NCBI RefSeq assembly: GCF_020881035.1
Contig: NZ_JAJITC010000004.1
Location: 248,001 to 312,000 of the forward strand
Reading direction: 5' to 3'
Length of the DNA: 64,000 nucleotides
Source of the DNA: Paraburkholderia translucens
GTDB lineage: Bacteria > Pseudomonadota > Gammaproteobacteria > Burkholderiales > Burkholderiaceae
The stretch's first letter is position 1. Each line of letters starts with the position of its first letter. A program made the translations under genes and the position numbers. Below, piece after piece: positions 54,898 through 64,000 of this stretch. A model generated the notes under the pieces. It had not been told where the DNA came from. It saw only the letters and a list, made by a program, of their open reading frames with translations, and did not search any database.

Positions 54898-56088
54898 ATG
54901 CCCCGCCTTGCCACCCCGCTCACCGAAGCCCAGATCCGCGCGCTCGAACCGCGCGCAACCCGCTACTGCGTCGCCGACGGCAACGGCCTCGTGATCGAGG
55001 TCATGACGACCGGCACCAAGGTCTGGCGCTTCCGCTATACGTTGAACGGCAAGCGTCAACCGCTCGCGACGATCGGCGATTACCGGATGATTTCGCTGCG
55101 CGTCGCGCGCGCGAAAGCACAGAAGTACGCGGCGCTCGTCGCGCAGGGTATTTCGCCAGTCGCGACCGCGCGCCGCGATCGCGGCGTCGAGAGCAAGGCC
55201 GACGTGCTGCGAGAGGCGGCCGAGCTTTATCTCGCGACGGCGCTGGCCGGCAAGTCGGACGAATATCGCCGCAGCACGCGGCGCGCGCTCGACAAGGACG
55301 TGCTGCCGGCGATCGGCAACAAGCCGATCGGCGCGGTCAGTGCCGACGACATCGTCATGATCTGCGAGCGCATCAAAAGCCGCGGCTCGCCGAAAATGGC
55401 GTTGCACACGCGTAACGTGATGAAGCGCCTCTACGCCTACCTGATCGCGCGGCAGCTCGCGACCAGCAATCCCGCGCAAGTCGTGCCCGCGCGCTCGATC
55501 GCAACCTTCGACAGCCGCACCCGCGTGCTGTCCGGCGCCGAGATCGGCGTCACGTTGCGCACGATCGACACGTCGAACATCCGCCGCCCGCTGAAGCTCG
55601 CGCTGCATCTGCTCGTGCTGACGATGGCGCGCAAATCCGACCTCATCGAGTCGACATGGGCCGAGTTCGATCTCGACAACGCGCTGTGGACGATCCCCGC
55701 CGCGCGCGTGGGCGCACGCGAGGATCGCATCGTCTGTCTGCCGCGTCAGGCGGTAGCGCTGCTGCGCGAACTGCAGCGAGCACGGACCAGCGAGAAGTTC
55801 GTCTTCCCGAGCGTTAGAGGCGACGATCGGCCAATCGCGAAAAGCACGCTGAACCAGGCAGTCAAGGCATTGGGGCTCGACGTGGAGCATTTCGTGCTGC
55901 ATGACTTTCGTCGCACCGCGTCGATACACCTACGCAACATGGAGCAGCAACCTGGCGCGCAGGGCGACATCGCGCCGCGCGAAGCGAGCGAAGAAGCGAA
56001 GCGGCAGCGTCGCCTGCTTCAGAGTTGGGCCGACTTTGTCGACAGCCAGACAGAGGTCGCACGGCAAGCGGCGAACGGTGCGGCGTGA
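54898..56088 (+). CDS. Phage-type integrase lacking the C-terminal catalytic region
   Basis: About 396 residues from ATG 54898 (MPRLATPLTEAQIRALEPRA). The DUF4102 N-terminal domain (VIEVMTTGTKVWRFRYTLNG) is followed by a SAM-like core-binding domain and the start of the tyrosine-recombinase catalytic domain, with Arg in LTMARKSDLIEST and the HxxR motif in LHDFRRTASIHL. After that the family's L-N-H box and catalytic Tyr segment (usually about 40-50 residues) are missing. The sequence jumps to a tail like QRRLLQSWADFVDSQ. Catalysis is therefore unlikely. It lies 181 bp after mnmE. Confidence 0.85.
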   Translation: MPRLATPLTEAQIRALEPRATRYCVADGNGLVIEVMTTGTKVWRFRYTLNGKRQPLATIGDYRMISLRVARAKAQKYAALVAQGISPVATARRDRGVESKADVLREAAELYLATALAGKSDEYRRSTRRALDKDVLPAIGNKPIGAVSADDIVMICERIKSRGSPKMALHTRNVMKRLYAYLIARQLATSNPAQVVPARSIATFDSRTRVLSGAEIGVTLRTIDTSNIRRPLKLALHLLVLTMARKSDLIESTWAEFDLDNALWTIPAARVGAREDRIVCLPRQAVALLRELQRARTSEKFVFPSVRGDDRPIAKSTLNQAVKALGLDVEHFVLHDFRRTASIHLRNMEQQPGAQGDIAPREASEEAKRQRRLLQSWADFVDSQTEVARQAANGAA

Positions 56089-56333
56089 CGGCATTGTCAT
56101 GGGTTTTGGCGCCATGCGACGCTTGCCGTCGTGCCGGAAACGGGATGGTACACAGGCCGATGCGACCTCACCGCAAAGCTACGCAAATAAAAGCAAAGCC
56201 ATAGAACGATCAGGTTTCGAAACCGACCGGCAACGTGCCTTTTCCGCCTCTCGCGGCCGCCTCACATCGTCGTTCCTTCCCCGCTTCCATCGCCTACACT
56301 GAAAAACGGAAGCAAGCCGATACGGAGGTTCCG

Positions 56334-56495
56334 ATGTCTCAATCGATGCTCGCATACCTGATGGGGCCCGCCGTCATGCTGTTGGTTGGCATTGCCATCT
56401 GGATGGTGTCGCGTCACCGCGACCCGTCCCAGCCACCCCGGCTCGAGCGCTGGCTCGATACGCATTACGCGGAATGGCTGCATCACAAGCATTAG
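56334..56495 (+). CDS. 53-residue membrane protein
   Basis: ATG 56334 preceded by GGAGG. One transmembrane helix (LAYLMGPAVMLLVGIAIWMV) is followed by a polar tail, SRHRDPSQPPRLERWLDTHY, and a His-rich end. No family is recognised. A terminator begins 17 bp after the stop, which supports a real transcript. It lies in the core chromosome between the integrase-like gene and an SDR gene. Confidence 0.65.
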   Translation: MSQSMLAYLMGPAVMLLVGIAIWMVSRHRDPSQPPRLERWLDTHYAEWLHHKH

Positions 56496-56511
56496 GCTGT
56501 GCCTCAGAAAG

Positions 56512-56544
56512 AAAAAGGCCGTCGCATTGGGCGACGGCCTTTTT
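56512..56544 (+). terminator. Rho-independent terminator
   Basis: AAAAAGGCCGTCGC, a 5-nt loop, GCGACGGCCTTTTT. Symmetric and strong, directly after the 53-residue protein gene. Confidence 0.9.
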
Positions 56545-56740
56545 GTCTGCGCGCGCCTCGCGCAAATTGTTCGCGCGCCAGCAGAGCATTTACACGCCCA
56601 CCACTGCGGCTGAGGTTGCGGCTGCTCACCCCTACTGTTCGGGCGGCGGTGCCGCGTAAACCGAAGCGGGCTGATGCGCGCGCTGCGATACACCGGCTGC
56701 GGATAAGCTGAGTCCCGAGCCGCCCTCCCACCTTCTTTTT

Positions 56741-57580
56741 TCAGGCCGCCACGGCTCGCGTGTAGCGCTCGGCCGGCGCGCTGCGCGACAGATTCGGCTG
56801 CAGATGCAGACGTGCGCTGTTCAAACGCTCCCAGTCGGCGGCATCGGGTAACGACGGAATCGTCACCAGCTCACCCTGATCGAGACCGGCGAGCGCCGCG
56901 TCGACCATGTCTTCGGCGCTCATCACGATCTGCGCGGGCAGGTTCTCAACCGCGAGACCCGCGCGATCCCAGAACGCTGTGCTCGTCGCGCCCGGCAGCA
57001 CCGCTTGCAACCGCACGCCCTTGCCGCCCACCTCGTGATGCAGCGACTGCGTGAGGTTCAGCACGTACGCCTTGGTGCCGCTGTAGGTGCCGTTCAGCAA
57101 TTCCGGCGACAGCGCGACGATCGACGAGATATTGATCACCGTGCCCGCGCCGCGCGCAATGAAGCCAGGCAACACCGCTGCCGTCAGGCGCGTGAGGGCG
57201 GTCACGTTCAGGTCGATCATTTTCTCGAGCTGATCGATGTCCGAGTCGACCAGCGTCGAGGTCGCGCCGACGCCCGCGTTATTGACCAGCATCGTGAGGG
57301 CGCGCTCGGCGCGCAGCTGGTTCTCGATGCGCCGCACGTCGGCCTTGTCCGTCAGATCGGCGCTGGCGGTGCTCACGCGGCGGCCGGTCTCCTTCGTGAG
57401 CCGGTCGGCGAGATTCTTCAGACGCGCACCGTCGCGTGCGACCAGCAGCAGATCGTAGCCGCGTCGCGCGAGCCGGTCCGCGTAGACCGCGCCGATACCC
57501 GAGGAGGCACCCGTGATGACCGCCGTGCCCTTGCCTTCGTTCAAACCGCCTTGTACGCCCTTGTCTGCCTGCGTTGCCAT
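56741..57580 (-). CDS. Short-chain dehydrogenase/reductase
   Basis: 279 residues from ATG 57580, with GGAGAG 8 bp upstream. The Rossmann NAD(P)-binding motif TGASSGIGAVYADRLARRG, the NNAG motif in LVNNAGVGATST, Ser in INISSIVALS and the YxxxK pair in YSGTKAYVLNLTQS are all present, so it is a catalytically competent classical SDR. The substrate cannot be predicted. It is divergently arranged with a GlxA-type regulator gene 175 bp away, which may control it. Confidence 0.93.
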   Translation of the reverse strand: MATQADKGVQGGLNEGKGTAVITGASSGIGAVYADRLARRGYDLLLVARDGARLKNLADRLTKETGRRVSTASADLTDKADVRRIENQLRAERALTMLVNNAGVGATSTLVDSDIDQLEKMIDLNVTALTRLTAAVLPGFIARGAGTVINISSIVALSPELLNGTYSGTKAYVLNLTQSLHHEVGGKGVRLQAVLPGATSTAFWDRAGLAVENLPAQIVMSAEDMVDAALAGLDQGELVTIPSLPDAADWERLNSARLHLQPNLSRSAPAERYTRAVAA

Positions 57581-57755
57581 TGAAGCTCTCCTTGCGGGCT
57601 GCGCGGGATGCGACCGCCCTTGTCCGTTGAATGGGATCATCCGTGAACTCGCCGCCACCGCGCTTGCGCACTGATGCGGCGGTGTTGACGAGCTGAGTGT
57701 AGGCGCGTACCGTTGTGTCTCAAATGTCGTATTTCCCTCATTTTCGGACATCGCA

Positions 57756-58691
57756 ATGAGACGCATCGGCGTGGTGGTATTTCCGGGCTTCCAGATCCTC
57801 GACATGATCGCGGTGTCGATTTTCGAACTCGCCAATCAGGACACCGACGAGCCCGCGTACGACGTCACCTTGATCTCCGAGCACGGCGGCATGGTGCGCA
57901 GCTCGTCGGGCGTCGAGGTCGCCACGCAGCCGCTCGGCGATCCATCCTATGACACGGTGATCGTCACCGGTGCGATGGAGATCGCGCCGTCGTCGCCGGG
58001 CCTGCTCACGTTTCTGAATGACGCGCTCGCCGTCTCGCGCCGCACCGCGAGCATCTGCACCGGCGCATTCGTGCTCGCCGAAGCGGGCATTCTCGACGGC
58101 CGCCACGCGACCACGCACTGGGCGCATGCGCGCGATCTGCAACGGCGCTTTCCGCGCGCGCGGGTCGACGAGGACCGCATTTTCATCGTCGACGGCTCGG
58201 TGTGGACGTCGGCCGGCATGACCGCGTGCATCGATCTGTGTCTCGCGCTCGTCGAGGGCGACCTCGGCGTCGCGATGTCGCGCGCGATCGCGAAGAAGCT
58301 CGTCGTCTATCACCGGCGCACCGGCGGACAATCGCAGTACTCGGCAATGCTTGATCTCGAACCGAAATCCGATCGGATCCAGAACGCGCTGTCGTATGCG
58401 AAGAGTCATCTGCGCGAGCCGCTGAGCGTCGAGCAACTCGCCGGCATCGCGCATCTGAGTCCCCGTCAGTTCAGCCGCGCGTTTCGCGACGAGACGCGCC
58501 AGTCGCCGGCCCGCGCGATCGAGGCCCTGCGCGTCGAAGCGGCACGCACGATGCTCGAATCCGGCCGTCATTCGATCGAAACGGTAGCGGCCGACACTGG
58601 CTTCATCGACACCGAACGGATGCGGCGCGCGTTTCTGCGCGCGTTCGGCCAGCCCCCCCAGGCGATCCGGCGCGCCGCCCGCGTGCCGTGA
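57756..58691 (+). CDS. GlxA-family AraC-type transcriptional regulator
   Basis: 311 residues. An N-terminal DJ-1/PfpI-like (GATase1-like) domain (IGVVVFPGFQILDMIAVSIF ... SICTGAFVLAEAGILDG, with the nucleophile-elbow Cys retained) is followed by two AraC helix-turn-helix units (LSVEQLAGIAHLSPRQFSRA; IETVAADTGFIDTERMRRAF). Members sense small metabolites and activate divergent catabolic or detoxification genes. The divergent SDR gene at 56741 is the most likely target. Its ATG at 57756 has only a weak upstream site. Confidence 0.92.
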   Translation: MRRIGVVVFPGFQILDMIAVSIFELANQDTDEPAYDVTLISEHGGMVRSSSGVEVATQPLGDPSYDTVIVTGAMEIAPSSPGLLTFLNDALAVSRRTASICTGAFVLAEAGILDGRHATTHWAHARDLQRRFPRARVDEDRIFIVDGSVWTSAGMTACIDLCLALVEGDLGVAMSRAIAKKLVVYHRRTGGQSQYSAMLDLEPKSDRIQNALSYAKSHLREPLSVEQLAGIAHLSPRQFSRAFRDETRQSPARAIEALRVEAARTMLESGRHSIETVAADTGFIDTERMRRAFLRAFGQPPQAIRRAARVP

Positions 58692-58797
58692 GCGATCTGG
58701 TGGAGAATAGGAAAACTGCGGCGTGAAGCTGGGCGAAAAAACAGTCTCCCGCTCGACCCGTGAATCGAACCCAGCCCAAACGAGTAGAGGAAACACG

Positions 58798-59223
58798 ATG
58801 AGCTACAACGACAGCAACCCGTTCGCCAAGATCTTGCGCGGCGAACTGCCGTGCATCAAGGTGGCCGAAAACGACCAGGCTCTGGCTTTCATGGACTTGA
58901 TGCCGCAAGCCGACGGCCATCTGCTCGTCGTGCCCAAAGAAGCGGTGGCGGAGATTTTCGATCTGTCGGATGAGGCGCTCGTTGCGTCGATGCGCATGGC
59001 GCAGAAGCTCGCGATCGCGGTGCGCGCGGCACTGCGCCCGGACGGCGTGTTCATCGGCCAGTTCAACGGCGCGGCGGCGGGACAGACGGTGCCGCACGTC
59101 CATTTCCACGTGATACCGCGCTGGGAGGGTCAACCGCTCAAGCTGCATGCGCGCGAGCGCGCTGATACGGACACGCTCGAAGCGCTCGCTACACGGATTC
59201 GCGCGCACTGGCGCGCCCATTGA
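58798..59223 (+). CDS. HIT-family nucleotide hydrolase
   Basis: 141 residues from ATG 58798 behind AGAGGAAA. The histidine triad HVHFHVIPRW is intact. The N-terminal core reads NPFAKILRGELPCIKVAEND, typical of HinT-like or bacterial Hit proteins that cleave phosphoramidate or dinucleoside polyphosphate bonds. The precise substrate is unknown. The preceding frame is open to 58723, but coding character begins at MSYNDSN. Confidence 0.95.
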   Translation: MSYNDSNPFAKILRGELPCIKVAENDQALAFMDLMPQADGHLLVVPKEAVAEIFDLSDEALVASMRMAQKLAIAVRAALRPDGVFIGQFNGAAAGQTVPHVHFHVIPRWEGQPLKLHARERADTDTLEALATRIRAHWRAH

Positions 59224-59422
59224 AGAAGCACTAGACGAGGCGCGCCGATGCGCCTCGCATCCCGGTCACACGCGGTAACAACTGTAAAGGCCGCTGCAAT
59301 CGCCGATAGAAACGGCGCCGGTAGACTGCTACTGCCTTGTATTCAAGGCATTGAGTGTGGATCTCTTTTTCAGCCTGCCCGCAATGGCAGGCTTTTTTCT
59401 TTGGGCGATCTGCTTCGCAATT

Positions 59423-59602
59423 TCAGACCCGATCGCGCGAACGGCGCAGCGGGTGCCGCCAGTCGATGCGTCGGGGCCGCGCTGGCAACGGCCTGCCCTC
59501 GTGCAGGTCTCGGTGCTCCTGCCACAATTCGTCGGAAAAAAGAAACATCACGATCAGCAGCGGAACGACCAGAAAAATCCCGAGGATGACGTGCTCGTTC
59601 AC
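59423..59602 (-). CDS. 59-residue membrane protein
   Basis: GTG 59602 preceded by GGAGG at good spacing. One N-terminal transmembrane helix (HVILGIFLVVPLLIVMFLFS) is followed by an acidic-basic tail, DELWQEHRDLHEGRPLPARP. No family is recognised. The intergenic DNA on its right has a second GGAG but no better frame. Confidence 0.55.
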   Translation of the reverse strand: MNEHVILGIFLVVPLLIVMFLFSDELWQEHRDLHEGRPLPARPRRIDWRHPLRRSRDRV

Positions 59603-60095
59603 GATGGCCTCCAATTGCAGGAGATTCGATCCAATTGTAGAGCACCGCTTGTACCCGCATGACGGCCAGGCGCGTCGGAAAAACGCTCGCTCAGCCGCTG
59701 GCACTATTTATCTTCTGCATCTGCCTCATTATCGCGCCTGGCAACTTTTGCCAGCCGAACGACTTTGTGTGCGACGCACAAAGCAGCGAATTAAATTGTA
59801 TTAACGTGCTTAATTCCGAATACACGTTTACGCGAATATGCGCGCGAAGCTATACCGGTTAAAGGCTTGCGAATGACGCATTTGCTATTTATCCGTTTCA
59901 TTGCCGTTCGATCAGGCGTGTGCCCAAGACTTAATCACCAGCAAAACTGGGTGCGACAATTCGCCACTGTTGCGACCGCACACAAGATGTGCTTGTCGTT
60001 CTCCTTTGTTCTTCTAAAGTGCAAGCTGTGGATCAATCCTTAAAGTTAAACACATAGCTAACCCGAGTATTTTTTCGGCCTGCACGGAGGAAGAA
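59603..60095. other. Intergenic region before the secreted-protein gene
   Basis: 493 bp, clearly more AT-rich from about 59700 to 60060 than the flanking genes. No gene is recognised. It probably contains the promoter of the gene at 60096. Confidence 0.5.
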
Positions 60096-60434
60096 ATGAA
60101 AACTCGAATTGCCGTTGTTTTCGCCATTGCGGGTTTGGCTGCCGCGAGCGTTCAGGCGCAAGACTCCGTGATCAAGCCGCAGCAAACGATCCAGTTCAAG
60201 GCCAATGGGTATGGCTGCGTATCGAAAGACAAGCTCGATGCCGCCGACCACCACGCGCAAGCCGGCGAACAGCAGCAAATGCAGGAATTCTTCTCAGGAT
60301 ATCAATGCGTATTGACGCCGACCGACTCGAATTTCCGCGTAGTGCGCGTGGTCGGCCACGACGTCGAGTTCGTGAACGCCGGCAATAGTGACACCGAAGG
60401 ACTCTGGGCGAACGACCGATTTATCAAGCAATAA
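60096..60434 (+). CDS. Small exported protein of unknown function
   Basis: 112 residues with a clear signal peptide (KTRIAVVFAIAGLAAASVQA, cleavage after VQA). The mature part has FKANGYGCVSKDKLDAADHH, a second Cys in FSGYQCVLTPTDSNFRVV and a C-terminal beta segment with LWANDRFIK. The two Cys could form a disulphide. GGAGG lies 8 bp before ATG. A terminator follows. Function unknown; periplasmic by prediction. Confidence 0.8.
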   Translation: MKTRIAVVFAIAGLAAASVQAQDSVIKPQQTIQFKANGYGCVSKDKLDAADHHAQAGEQQQMQEFFSGYQCVLTPTDSNFRVVRVVGHDVEFVNAGNSDTEGLWANDRFIKQ

Positions 60435-60529
60435 GCACAACACCGGCATTCCGGCAAAAGCCGGAATTCGGTCGCATGCGTATCCGCGCGGCTTTGAAAA
60501 GTCGCAAGCGTGAACGCGTGAGCTAAAAG

Positions 60530-60564
60530 ACGGCTTAGGCATTCAAACGCCAAGCCGTTTTTTT
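60530..60564 (+). terminator. Rho-independent terminator
   Basis: ACGGCTTAGGC and GCCAAGCCGT pair across an 8-nt loop and are followed by a long T-run. It ends the transcript of the exported protein and faces the convergent araH-like gene. Confidence 0.82.
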
Positions 60565-60685
60565 ATTACCCTGCGGGCCGGCCCGGCTTCGCGTGCGACA
60601 AAAAGGCCGATGCGGATTTTAGCGATCCGCATCGGCAATACGCCCTCTCGTAAAGCGCAGGAAACCGGCCGCGAGCAACGGCGCG

Positions 60686-61690
60686 TCAGTGCACGCGCTT
60701 GCTGCGGCGGAACTGGTCGAACAGCACCGCGAGCAGCAGGATGCCGCCGCGAATCAGGTACTGGTAGAAGGTCGGCACGTTCAGCAGGCTCATGGCGTCC
60801 TGCACCGAGCCCATGATCAGCACGCCGACCAGCACGCCGGAGATCGTCGCGACACCGCCCGTCAGCGACACGCCGCCGAGCACGCATGCGGAAATCACGC
60901 CGAGCTCCAGGCCGACCGACGTCTTCGGATCGCCGAGGCTCATGCGCGACGCGAGCATCACGCCCGCGAAACCGGTCACGAGGCCTTGCAGCACGAACAC
61001 GGTGATCTTGATACGCGTAACGGGCAGCCCCGCGAGCACAGCCGCTTCGCTGTTGCCGCCGACGGCCAGCACGTTCTTGCCGAATACGGTCTTTTTCAGC
61101 AGGAAGCCAAACAGCACGAAGCCGACGATGTTGCTCCAGATCGGATACGAAATGCCGAGGAACGCGCCGCCGCCGAGATCGAAGAAGCGCTCCTCGGAGA
61201 TCATCACCGCGTCGCCGTTCGACGTGATGTACGCGAGGCCGCGCACGACCTCCATCATCGCGAGCGTGACGATCAGCGAGTTGATCTTGTAGCGCGCGAC
61301 CAGTGTGCCGTTGACGAGCCCAACCGCCCCGCCCGCCAGCACCCCGGCCGCGACGCCGACGAACACGCTATGCGTCGCGGTGATCAGCACGGAAGCGACC
61401 ACCCCCGAAAACGCGACGATCGACGCCACCGACAGGTCCACCTCGCCAAGCGCGAGTACGAACATCATCGTGACGGAGATCGAGCCGATCAGCGTGACCG
61501 ACAGCAGCAGGCCCTGAATATTGCGCGTGCTCAGAAAATCGGGGACCGTGAACGACAGCACCGCGAACAGGATGATGAACACCATCACGATGCCGGATTT
61601 GTTGATCAGGTCCCAGGTGCGCGCGGCGCGCGCGGTCAAGCCCGCGGAAGCGACGGCAGGGGTCGAGGAGTCGGTCGAAGGTGTATTCAT
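60686..61690 (-). CDS. araH: Sugar ABC transporter permease, AraH-like
   Basis: 334 residues from ATG 61690 (MNTPSTDSSTPAVAS). About 8-10 transmembrane helices of the monosaccharide-permease family, with LALGEVDLSVASIVAFSGVV, the EAA-like loop GGNSEAAVLAGLPVTRIK and SACVLGGVSLTGGVATISGV. It is last in a three-gene set binding protein-ATPase-permease. Assignment to L-arabinose rests on similarity of the ATPase and binding protein to AraG and AraF, so ribose or another pentose remains possible. Confidence 0.88.
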   Translation of the reverse strand: MNTPSTDSSTPAVASAGLTARAARTWDLINKSGIVMVFIILFAVLSFTVPDFLSTRNIQGLLLSVTLIGSISVTMMFVLALGEVDLSVASIVAFSGVVASVLITATHSVFVGVAAGVLAGGAVGLVNGTLVARYKINSLIVTLAMMEVVRGLAYITSNGDAVMISEERFFDLGGGAFLGISYPIWSNIVGFVLFGFLLKKTVFGKNVLAVGGNSEAAVLAGLPVTRIKITVFVLQGLVTGFAGVMLASRMSLGDPKTSVGLELGVISACVLGGVSLTGGVATISGVLVGVLIMGSVQDAMSLLNVPTFYQYLIRGGILLLAVLFDQFRRSKRVH

Positions 61691-61764
61691 GATGTCTGTT
61701 CCGTTCAATGCCGTTTTTGTTGCGGTATTCGGTGAGAGCCCGGGTGGCGCGACCCGGTTGGCGA

Positions 61765-63324
61765 TCAACGCGGCAACGCCAGCTTGATCAACGCATCGGG
61801 CGTCGCCTGCGCCTTCGGCAGATCGCCGACGATGCGGCCTTCCTTCATCACGATCACGCGATCGCTCACGCCGATCACCTCGGCGAGATCGCTCGACACC
61901 ACGATGACCGTGCGGCCCGCCTCGGCGAGCCCATACAGCAGCCCATAAATCTCGCTGCGCGCGCCGACGTCGATGCCGCGAGTCGGCTCGTCCATCAGGA
62001 ACACGTCGATCTCTTCCGCGAGCCAGCGCGACAGGATCACCTTCTGCTGATTGCCGCCGGAGAGCGTGCCGATCGGCGTGTCGCCGTTGCGTGTCTTGAT
62101 CGCGAGCCTGCCGATGAACTCGCGCGTGTTCTGCGCTTCCTTGCGGCTGTTGAGCACGTTGAAGCGGCTGAAGTGGCGGCGGCAGCTGATGTTGAGGTTG
62201 TCCGAGACCGACGCGATCGACACGATGCCTTCCTGCTTGCGGTCTTCGGGACACAGCGCGACACCGGCGCGCACCGCGTCGCGCGGCGTGGCGAACTGCA
62301 CGCGCTTGCCCTTCAGCGCGATCTCGCCGGCGCTCGGCTTGACCGCGCCGTAAATCAGCTTCATCAGCTCGGAGCGACCGGCGCCGACGAGCCCGAAAAA
62401 GCCGACGATCTCGCCCTTGCGCGCGGAAAACGTGGCGGCTTCGCGCAGGCCCGGTCCCATCACGCCGTCGACCTTAAGCTGAACGTCACCGAGTTCGCGC
62501 GCGCGATAGCCGTACACGTCGGTGATCGAACGGCCCACCATGCAGCTGATCAGCCGATCGCGATCAAGTCCCGCGCCGGCCTCGAAGGTGTCGATGCGGC
62601 GGCCGTCGCGAAACACGGTGACGCGATCGCACAACTCGTAGACTTCTTCCATCCGGTGCGTGACATAGATGATGGCGCGGCCTTCGGCCTTCAGTGCCCG
62701 GATGATGCGGAACAGTTGCGCCGTTTCGCGCGACGACAGCGAGCTGGTCGGCTCATCGAACGCAATCACGCGCGCGTCGCGCATCAGCGCCTTGCCGATT
62801 TCGATCATCTGCCGCTGACCGATGGACAGATGCTTGACCTGCAGCGACGGATCGAGCTTCTCGCCGAGCCGTTCGAGCTCGCGCATCGCACGCGCGACGA
62901 GTGCCTTTTCGTCCAGTACGCCGAACCGATTCGGCAGCGCACCGAGCATCAGGTTCTCGGCGACGGTCAGCTCCGGCACCAGATGCAGTTCCTGATAGAT
63001 GATGGCGATACCCGCAGCGATCGCGGCTTTCGTCGTCGCGAACTGCTGCTCGACGTCATCGAGCGACAGCGTGCCCGCAACGGGGTGATTGACGCCGGAC
63101 AGCACCTTAAGCAGCGTCGACTTGCCGGCGCCGTTTTCGCCCATCAGGCCGTGCACCTCGCCACGGCGCACTTCGAGTGAAACCTGGTCGAGCGCGAGCA
63201 CGCCCGGAAAGCGCACGGTGATGCCGTCGAGCCGGAGATAGGGGGCCTCGGATACGGGCCTCGATGAAGGCGAGGGCGCGACTGCGGCCCCGCCGGCGTG
63301 AGACCCGGTGAATAAAGACGTCAT
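61765..63324 (-). CDS. araG: Sugar ABC transporter ATP-binding protein, AraG-like
   Basis: 519 residues with two fused ABC domains. Domain 1 has Walker [15 protein letters not shown], signature LSIGQRQM and Walker [12 protein letters not shown]. Domain 2 has the degenerate P-loop [12 protein letters not shown] usual for this family, signature LSGGNQQK and Walker [13 protein letters not shown]. It energises uptake of a pentose through the permease at 60686. It starts 94 bp after the binding-protein gene. The tail [20 protein letters not shown] resembles AraG. Confidence 0.93.
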   Translation of the reverse strand: MTSLFTGSHAGGAAVAPSPSSRPVSEAPYLRLDGITVRFPGVLALDQVSLEVRRGEVHGLMGENGAGKSTLLKVLSGVNHPVAGTLSLDDVEQQFATTKAAIAAGIAIIYQELHLVPELTVAENLMLGALPNRFGVLDEKALVARAMRELERLGEKLDPSLQVKHLSIGQRQMIEIGKALMRDARVIAFDEPTSSLSSRETAQLFRIIRALKAEGRAIIYVTHRMEEVYELCDRVTVFRDGRRIDTFEAGAGLDRDRLISCMVGRSITDVYGYRARELGDVQLKVDGVMGPGLREAATFSARKGEIVGFFGLVGAGRSELMKLIYGAVKPSAGEIALKGKRVQFATPRDAVRAGVALCPEDRKQEGIVSIASVSDNLNISCRRHFSRFNVLNSRKEAQNTREFIGRLAIKTRNGDTPIGTLSGGNQQKVILSRWLAEEIDVFLMDEPTRGIDVGARSEIYGLLYGLAEAGRTVIVVSSDLAEVIGVSDRVIVMKEGRIVGDLPKAQATPDALIKLALPR

Positions 63325-63418
63325 CGAAAAACCTCGAACTGATGGAACCTGAGCGGGCCGCGCTCGCGCGCTAAACGCGCCGCGCGATGCGGCCCGCCAT
63401 CTGCTGCGAGAACTCCGC

Positions 63419-64000
63419 TTAGATACCCAGTTCCTTGCGCACGTCCTGCCAGTTGCTGCGCACCATCAGCTTGCCGGTGGTCTGCGTGTCGGCGGGCGGC
63501 TGCTTGCCGTTCTTGATCCATTCGACGAGGTTTTCGGTGCTCTCTTTGCCGTGGTTCGTCGAGCTGACGGCGATCGTACCGAAGAAGCCCGTCGGTTCCT
63601 TCTTCTGGAACTCGGCGAACGCCTCGCCCGCGCCGTTGATGCCGACGCCGATCACGTCCGCGGCAGGAATATGCAGCTGCTCGGTCGCGCGCACGCCGCC
63701 GAGCACGCTTTCCTCGTTGAGCGCGAAGATCACCCACTTCTTGATGTTCGGATGCTGCGCGAGCACCGGCGACACCGCGTTGAAGCCGCCCTCGTCGTCG
63801 GTGGTTTTCTGCGGCGCGTCGAAGATGTTTTCCTTCTTGAAGCCGCCGGCGAGCAGCGACTGCGTCGCGCCGTCGGTGCGCAGCTTGGCGGTCGGCAGTT
63901 CGTAGTCCGTGATACGTAGCGCGCCGACTTCCTCAGGCTTCCAGCCGCGGCGCTTCATTTCGTCGCTGATCGCCTGGCCGACCTGGTTGCCGATCTTGAA
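63419..64000 (-). CDS. araF: Periplasmic sugar-binding protein, AraF-like (partial, 5' end outside window)
   Basis: The C-terminal 193 codons or so of a periplasmic-binding-protein type I domain. [40 protein letters not shown] and [20 protein letters not shown] match L-arabinose-binding proteins, as does the end [18 protein letters not shown]. The frame continues to the window edge (SDEMKRRGW preceded by IGNQVGQAI). It delivers the sugar to the AraG/AraH complex. The signal peptide and start lie outside the window. Confidence 0.88.
   Translation of the reverse strand, partial: FKIGNQVGQAISDEMKRRGWKPEEVGALRITDYELPTAKLRTDGATQSLLAGGFKKENIFDAPQKTTDDEGGFNAVSPVLAQHPNIKKWVIFALNEESVLGGVRATEQLHIPAADVIGVGINGAGEAFAEFQKKEPTGFFGTIAVSSTNHGKESTENLVEWIKNGKQPPADTQTTGKLMVRSNWQDVRKELGI

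Overview
The window is chromosomal DNA from a betaproteobacterium of the Burkholderia sensu lato group, most likely Paraburkholderia or a close relative. It holds the replication-origin neighbourhood: gyrB-dnaN-dnaA on the minus strand, diverging from rpmH-rnpA-yidD-yidC and mnmE on the plus strand. To its left lie about 43 kb of accessory DNA. The genus is inferred from protein similarity and gene order, not from a marker search.

Left region (1-13.6 kb): a minus-strand operon that looks like a Druantia type II anti-phage locus. In transcription order it has a 903-residue protein of unknown fold, a 694-residue coiled-coil protein with what looks like a degenerate P-loop domain, a 1948-residue DUF1998 helicase (DruE-like) and a 5-methylcytosine methyltransferase (DruM-like). 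A DUF262 protein and the start of a HEPN-type protein (cut by the window edge) follow. The first gene starts directly behind a strong hairpin.

Middle region (about 14.5-43.5 kb): I interpret this as one Tn7-like transposon. Its proposed left end (14538-14737) has spaced copies of a TTTGCAAAtATGTT-type site. Its right end (43403-43489) has four tightly tiled copies in the opposite orientation. tnsA, tnsB, tnsC and a tniQ/tnsD gene run towards the right end, where a second convergent tniQ-family gene sits. The right end lies 23 bp from the stop codon of a fossil glmS tail, the classical attTn7 geometry. The cargo resembles a stress-survival island: sensor kinases, a receiver protein, DUF3309, CsbD and PRC-barrel proteins, a glycosyltransferase, an NRAMP-related transporter, HU, a Crp/Fnr regulator, and decayed hemolysin III, SYLF and HtrA genes. 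An IS66-family element with a perfect 8-bp target duplication interrupts hemolysin III. A bipartite motif recurs four times in the cargo intergenic regions.

Right region (43.5-64 kb): core genes. After the origin cluster come an XRE regulator, mnmE, a tyrosine-recombinase-like gene that has lost its catalytic tyrosine region, an SDR enzyme, a GlxA-type AraC regulator, a HIT protein, small membrane or secreted proteins, and an araFGH-like sugar ABC transporter that runs off the right edge.

Functionally, the window combines a phage-defence operon, a transposon that could move a stress-tolerance cargo into a chromosomal attTn7 site, and the housekeeping replication, translation and membrane-insertion genes beside the origin. 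No tRNA, rRNA or CRISPR array was recognised.
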